From Bacillota bacterium (GTDB lineage Bacteria > Bacillota > UBA4882 > UBA8346), in NCBI GenBank assembly GCA_023429995.1, contig JAEZCE010000001.1, positions 1-64,000 of the forward strand: DNA of 64,000 nucleotides, written 5' to 3'. The notes under the pieces are model-generated. The model had not been told where the DNA came from. It was given only the letters and a program-made list of their open reading frames with translations, and did no database searches. The position numbers and the translations under genes were made by a program. This document shows positions 61,756 through 64,000 of the stretch, in pieces (position 1 is the stretch's first letter; each line of letters begins with the position of its first letter).

Positions 61756-62844
61756 TTACATCTTCATACCGCCCATGTTATCGGTTGCCGATTTTAACTG
61801 ACTTTCCGAATCAATGAAGAAATTTGCCGCGCTGACCACCTTTTCTCCGGCTTTCACTCCGGAAATAACTTCATAAAATCCTTCCGCCCGCCGCCCGACG
61901 GCAAGCTCCCGAGGCTCAAAGTAACCATTCCCCGTATCGACAAAGGCGATTTGACGCCCGCCGCTATCAATGACAGCTTCTTCCGGTAATGCCAGCACCG
62001 TCCCGATCGGCGCCTCGATTTCCGCATTGACAAAACCTTGGTGCGATAGCCGGCCATCACTGTTCTCCGCCAAAATACGCGTCCGGACACTTTGATTCCC
62101 CGGATCAACCACTGTATCGAGTGAGTCGATAACTCCATAAAAAATTTTCCCGGGTAATTGGGGACTGGAAAGGCGGACTCGTTGTCCCCGCTGAACGTAG
62201 GGCAGATCGTTGGGATAGACTTGAGCATAAATCCATGTCCGGGTTGAATTTTCCCCTTCAATCAGCGAATCATCCGGTTTCCCCCGCCCTGCCAGCGCTT
62301 TAATTTGGGCATCGCTATATCCGGCAATGATTAGCTTTTTTCTAGCCGCATCCAGCATCACCAGGGAGGTTCGCCGGCTGTCGTCGCCGTCCGTCAAACT
62401 TCGATAATATTGATATGCGCTTATATACTCCTGCTGGGAAGAGTATAGATCCGTATCATGAGAAATGACGCCGTAGGCCCGAATGAACCGCTTCAGGGTG
62501 CGTTTGCCAACAGCCTCCGTTTTCACGCCGATCAGTTGCTGCTTTCTGGCGTCAAGCTGAACCATACTATATCCGGCGAGTTTAGAGCCCTCTTGCCCCA
62601 TATCCATAGCGTTCATGGAACCCATGGAGTCCATAGATTCTTGATCCATTTTCATGGGTTCGTTTGACGAATTACTACTCATTTCGATTTCACTCATGGA
62701 GTCCGCTCCCTTACCCATATCCATCCGGCTCATGGAATCGTCCACCAATGGCTTGGCCGGTTTTATTTGGTTATAAACTTTGATTCCCCCAAGGGACAGA
62801 CCCAGCAATACGATAAACCCCACCACAAACCATTTTATTTTCAT
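61756..62844 (-). CDS. Metal efflux adaptor, CusB type
   Basis: 362 aa from ATG 62844 (GGGGGAG upstream). A membrane anchor (about 1-25) is followed by a Met/Ser/Asp-rich stretch (about 40-85, repeated MDMG, MSEIEM, MDQESMDSM), the copper/silver-handling type of N-terminus. Next is a CusB-like body: GVKTEAVGKRTLKRFIRAYGVI, a coiled region and beta-barrel with VQRGQRVRLSSPQLPG, and KAGEKVVSAANFFIDSESQL. It lies between the pump and the outer membrane channel, 4-bp overlap with the latter. Confidence 0.92.
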   Translation of the reverse strand: MKIKWFVVGFIVLLGLSLGGIKVYNQIKPAKPLVDDSMSRMDMGKGADSMSEIEMSSNSSNEPMKMDQESMDSMGSMNAMDMGQEGSKLAGYSMVQLDARKQQLIGVKTEAVGKRTLKRFIRAYGVISHDTDLYSSQQEYISAYQYYRSLTDGDDSRRTSLVMLDAARKKLIIAGYSDAQIKALAGRGKPDDSLIEGENSTRTWIYAQVYPNDLPYVQRGQRVRLSSPQLPGKIFYGVIDSLDTVVDPGNQSVRTRILAENSDGRLSHQGFVNAEIEAPIGTVLALPEEAVIDSGGRQIAFVDTGNGYFEPRELAVGRRAEGFYEVISGVKAGEKVVSAANFFIDSESQLKSATDNMGGMKM

Positions 62845-64000
62845 AATTTCTCCCCCCACTGCAAAGCTTCCGCCGTGAAATAATCGAGATACACCCGTTG
62901 TTCCATTAAAAGCTGTTTGGTTTTTTCCAGAGCCAAAGAGGAATCATAGAAGGTTTGGAATGAATCGATCAATTCACCAAAACCAATCCGGTTCACCTGG
63001 TAATCCTTTAACGCCACTTCAAATCCTTGTTCTGAAGTTCTTTGAATGGTGGATTGATACAAAATCAATGTTTCATTCGCTTTCTTCAGTGCCGTATAGC
63101 GGGATTGAACTTCCCTGGCGACCATGTTTTCCGTTTCCTCCCGTTCCCGGGTCGCCCCTTCGCTCATCAAACCTGCGGCCTTCGCTAAAGGAATTTGCTT
63201 GGACGAAAGAAACAGGGGTAACGGAACCGAAATTCCCAGGGTATACGTTTTATCCCCACCGGACATAAAGTCGAGGGCTCCTTTGATCGTGAAGTCCGGG
63301 ACGAGCTCTAATTTCATCTGCTCTCTCTCAGCCTTGGCGCTGCGTTCCATGGCTTCCTTCATCCGTATTTCCGGGAAATTGGCCAGAGCCCTGGTCAGGA
63401 TTTCTTTTTCCGAAGGGATCTGGGTCAGAGGAGAGAGCGTATAAGAAAAAGTAGTCTCTGGAAGAATAGTCCCTCCCAGCATAGCGGAAAGCTCAGCTAT
63501 CATTCGGGCCCGTTCGGCTTCCATTCCCAAAATTTCCGTTTGAACCATGGCTTTCATATTGTTGGTCCGGATATATTCCGATAAAGTGGCTTTACCACCG
63601 CTATATTGAGCTGCAATCACCGCCCCCATGGCCTCCAGTTGCTTCTGTTTCCGCTTTTCCATGGCAAGGCTTACATCGATGGATGCAATACCGTAATACA
63701 TTAAAGACACATCTTTTTTTAAACCCAACCGTTTCAGCTCATAGCTTTCATTGGCGGCCTCCGCATCTGCCTGTTGCCGTTTGGAGGCGGCATTCAATTT
63801 GCCGGGAAAAGGAACCATCTGACTCAAGGCCACCTCTGTTCCTTGGGTTGATGAATCCATCACCGAGCCGAGCGGGTTGTTCATCGATTCCACCATCAAC
63901 TCCGGATCGGGCAGGACGGATGCGGTCCGGATTTTAACTGCAGCCGAGTCGGCAGTTTTTTGGGCGGCAATAATTCCCGGATTGTTTGAAAGCGCAGTCG
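62841..64000 (-). CDS. TolC-family outer membrane protein, CusC-like (5' end outside window)
   Basis: At least 386 aa visible; the frame is open to the window edge and lacks the signal peptide and start. The first residues (ALSNNPGIIAAQKTADSAAVKIRTASVLPDPEL as the edge span) are the typical first OEP helix region. A second OEP half follows (EKEILTRALANFPEIRMKEAMERSAKAEREQMKLELVPDF). It is the outer membrane channel of the metal efflux system and is the first of the three genes in transcription order. Confidence 0.9.
   Translation of the reverse strand, partial: TALSNNPGIIAAQKTADSAAVKIRTASVLPDPELMVESMNNPLGSVMDSSTQGTEVALSQMVPFPGKLNAASKRQQADAEAANESYELKRLGLKKDVSLMYYGIASIDVSLAMEKRKQKQLEAMGAVIAAQYSGGKATLSEYIRTNNMKAMVQTEILGMEAERARMIAELSAMLGGTILPETTFSYTLSPLTQIPSEKEILTRALANFPEIRMKEAMERSAKAEREQMKLELVPDFTIKGALDFMSGGDKTYTLGISVPLPLFLSSKQIPLAKAAGLMSEGATREREETENMVAREVQSRYTALKKANETLILYQSTIQRTSEQGFEVALKDYQVNRIGFGELIDSFQTFYDSSLALEKTKQLLMEQRVYLDYFTAEALQWGEKL

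Noticed and set aside
1..64000. CRISPR arrays, tRNA and rRNA genes
   Set aside because: No regularly spaced direct repeats and no cloverleaf or rRNA sequences were recognised; the repeats found are palindromic or tandem.

Overview
The window looks like a chromosome segment of a spore-forming Firmicute that also has an outer membrane. Two Spo0E-like regulators and a SpoVT-like regulator point to a sporulating Firmicute. Three porin-like beta-barrels with Sec signal peptides and a C-terminal Phe, two TolC-type proteins, two tripartite RND pumps, an OmpA-domain lipoprotein and a non-lipidated ABC binding protein point to a diderm cell. A deep clostridial or Limnochordia/Hydrogenispora-like lineage would fit, but this is inference. 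No rRNA, tRNA or CRISPR array was recognised.

Layout. 1-6.5 kb: a gas vesicle cluster (two GvpA-type genes, GvpN, F, G, a GvpA-family protein with a zinc-ribbon tail, K, an N-terminally extended L, a third GvpA-family protein, a coiled-coil protein and O), with a tiny divergent acidic ORF upstream. 6.8-12.6 kb: a sucrose-phosphorylase/ABC-importer operon with an AraC regulator. 12.7-15.3 kb: WYL regulator, double SnoaL-like protein, ferredoxin-nitroreductase fusion. 15.4-17.3 kb: RpiR regulator divergent from deoC. 18-20.1 kb: MarR regulator, SDR and an ATC-hydrolase-like gene. 20.4-27.8 kb: an AT-rich probable defence island built around dNTP destruction. It holds a frameshifted antiphage-type dCTP deaminase with a 57-aa partner, an XRE regulator, an HD dNTPase-like protein fused to a CYTH domain, and divergently a second HD protein with a small winged-helix-like protein. 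28-34.7 kb: TetR-controlled HAE1-type RND efflux operon. 35.2-36.4 kb: ArsR regulator and EFR1-type flavodoxin-ferredoxin. 36.5-44.1 kb: cdaA, FAD dehydrogenase, glmM, a glmS ribozyme and glmS, plus hpt upstream. 44.1-48.4 kb: repeats, an IS200 remnant and porins. 48.4-55.4 kb: Spo0E, SpoVT, a third porin, an ankyrin-OmpA lipoprotein, a two-component system and a secreted protein. 55.6-57.7 kb: ArsR, MBL hydrolase, CGGC protein. 57.9-64 kb: a Cus/Czc-type metal RND operon cut by the window end.

The most interesting part is 20.4-27.8 kb. Deaminating dCTP and hydrolysing dNTPs both starve phage of nucleotides. The CYTH fusion suggests that the tripolyphosphate released by an HD dNTPase is destroyed by the same polypeptide. 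Other notable items are a conserved 5' leader shared by three porin genes, a long glmS leader with uORF, ribozyme and late hairpin, and a sensor kinase whose extracytoplasmic domain carries an efflux-adaptor-like hairpin.
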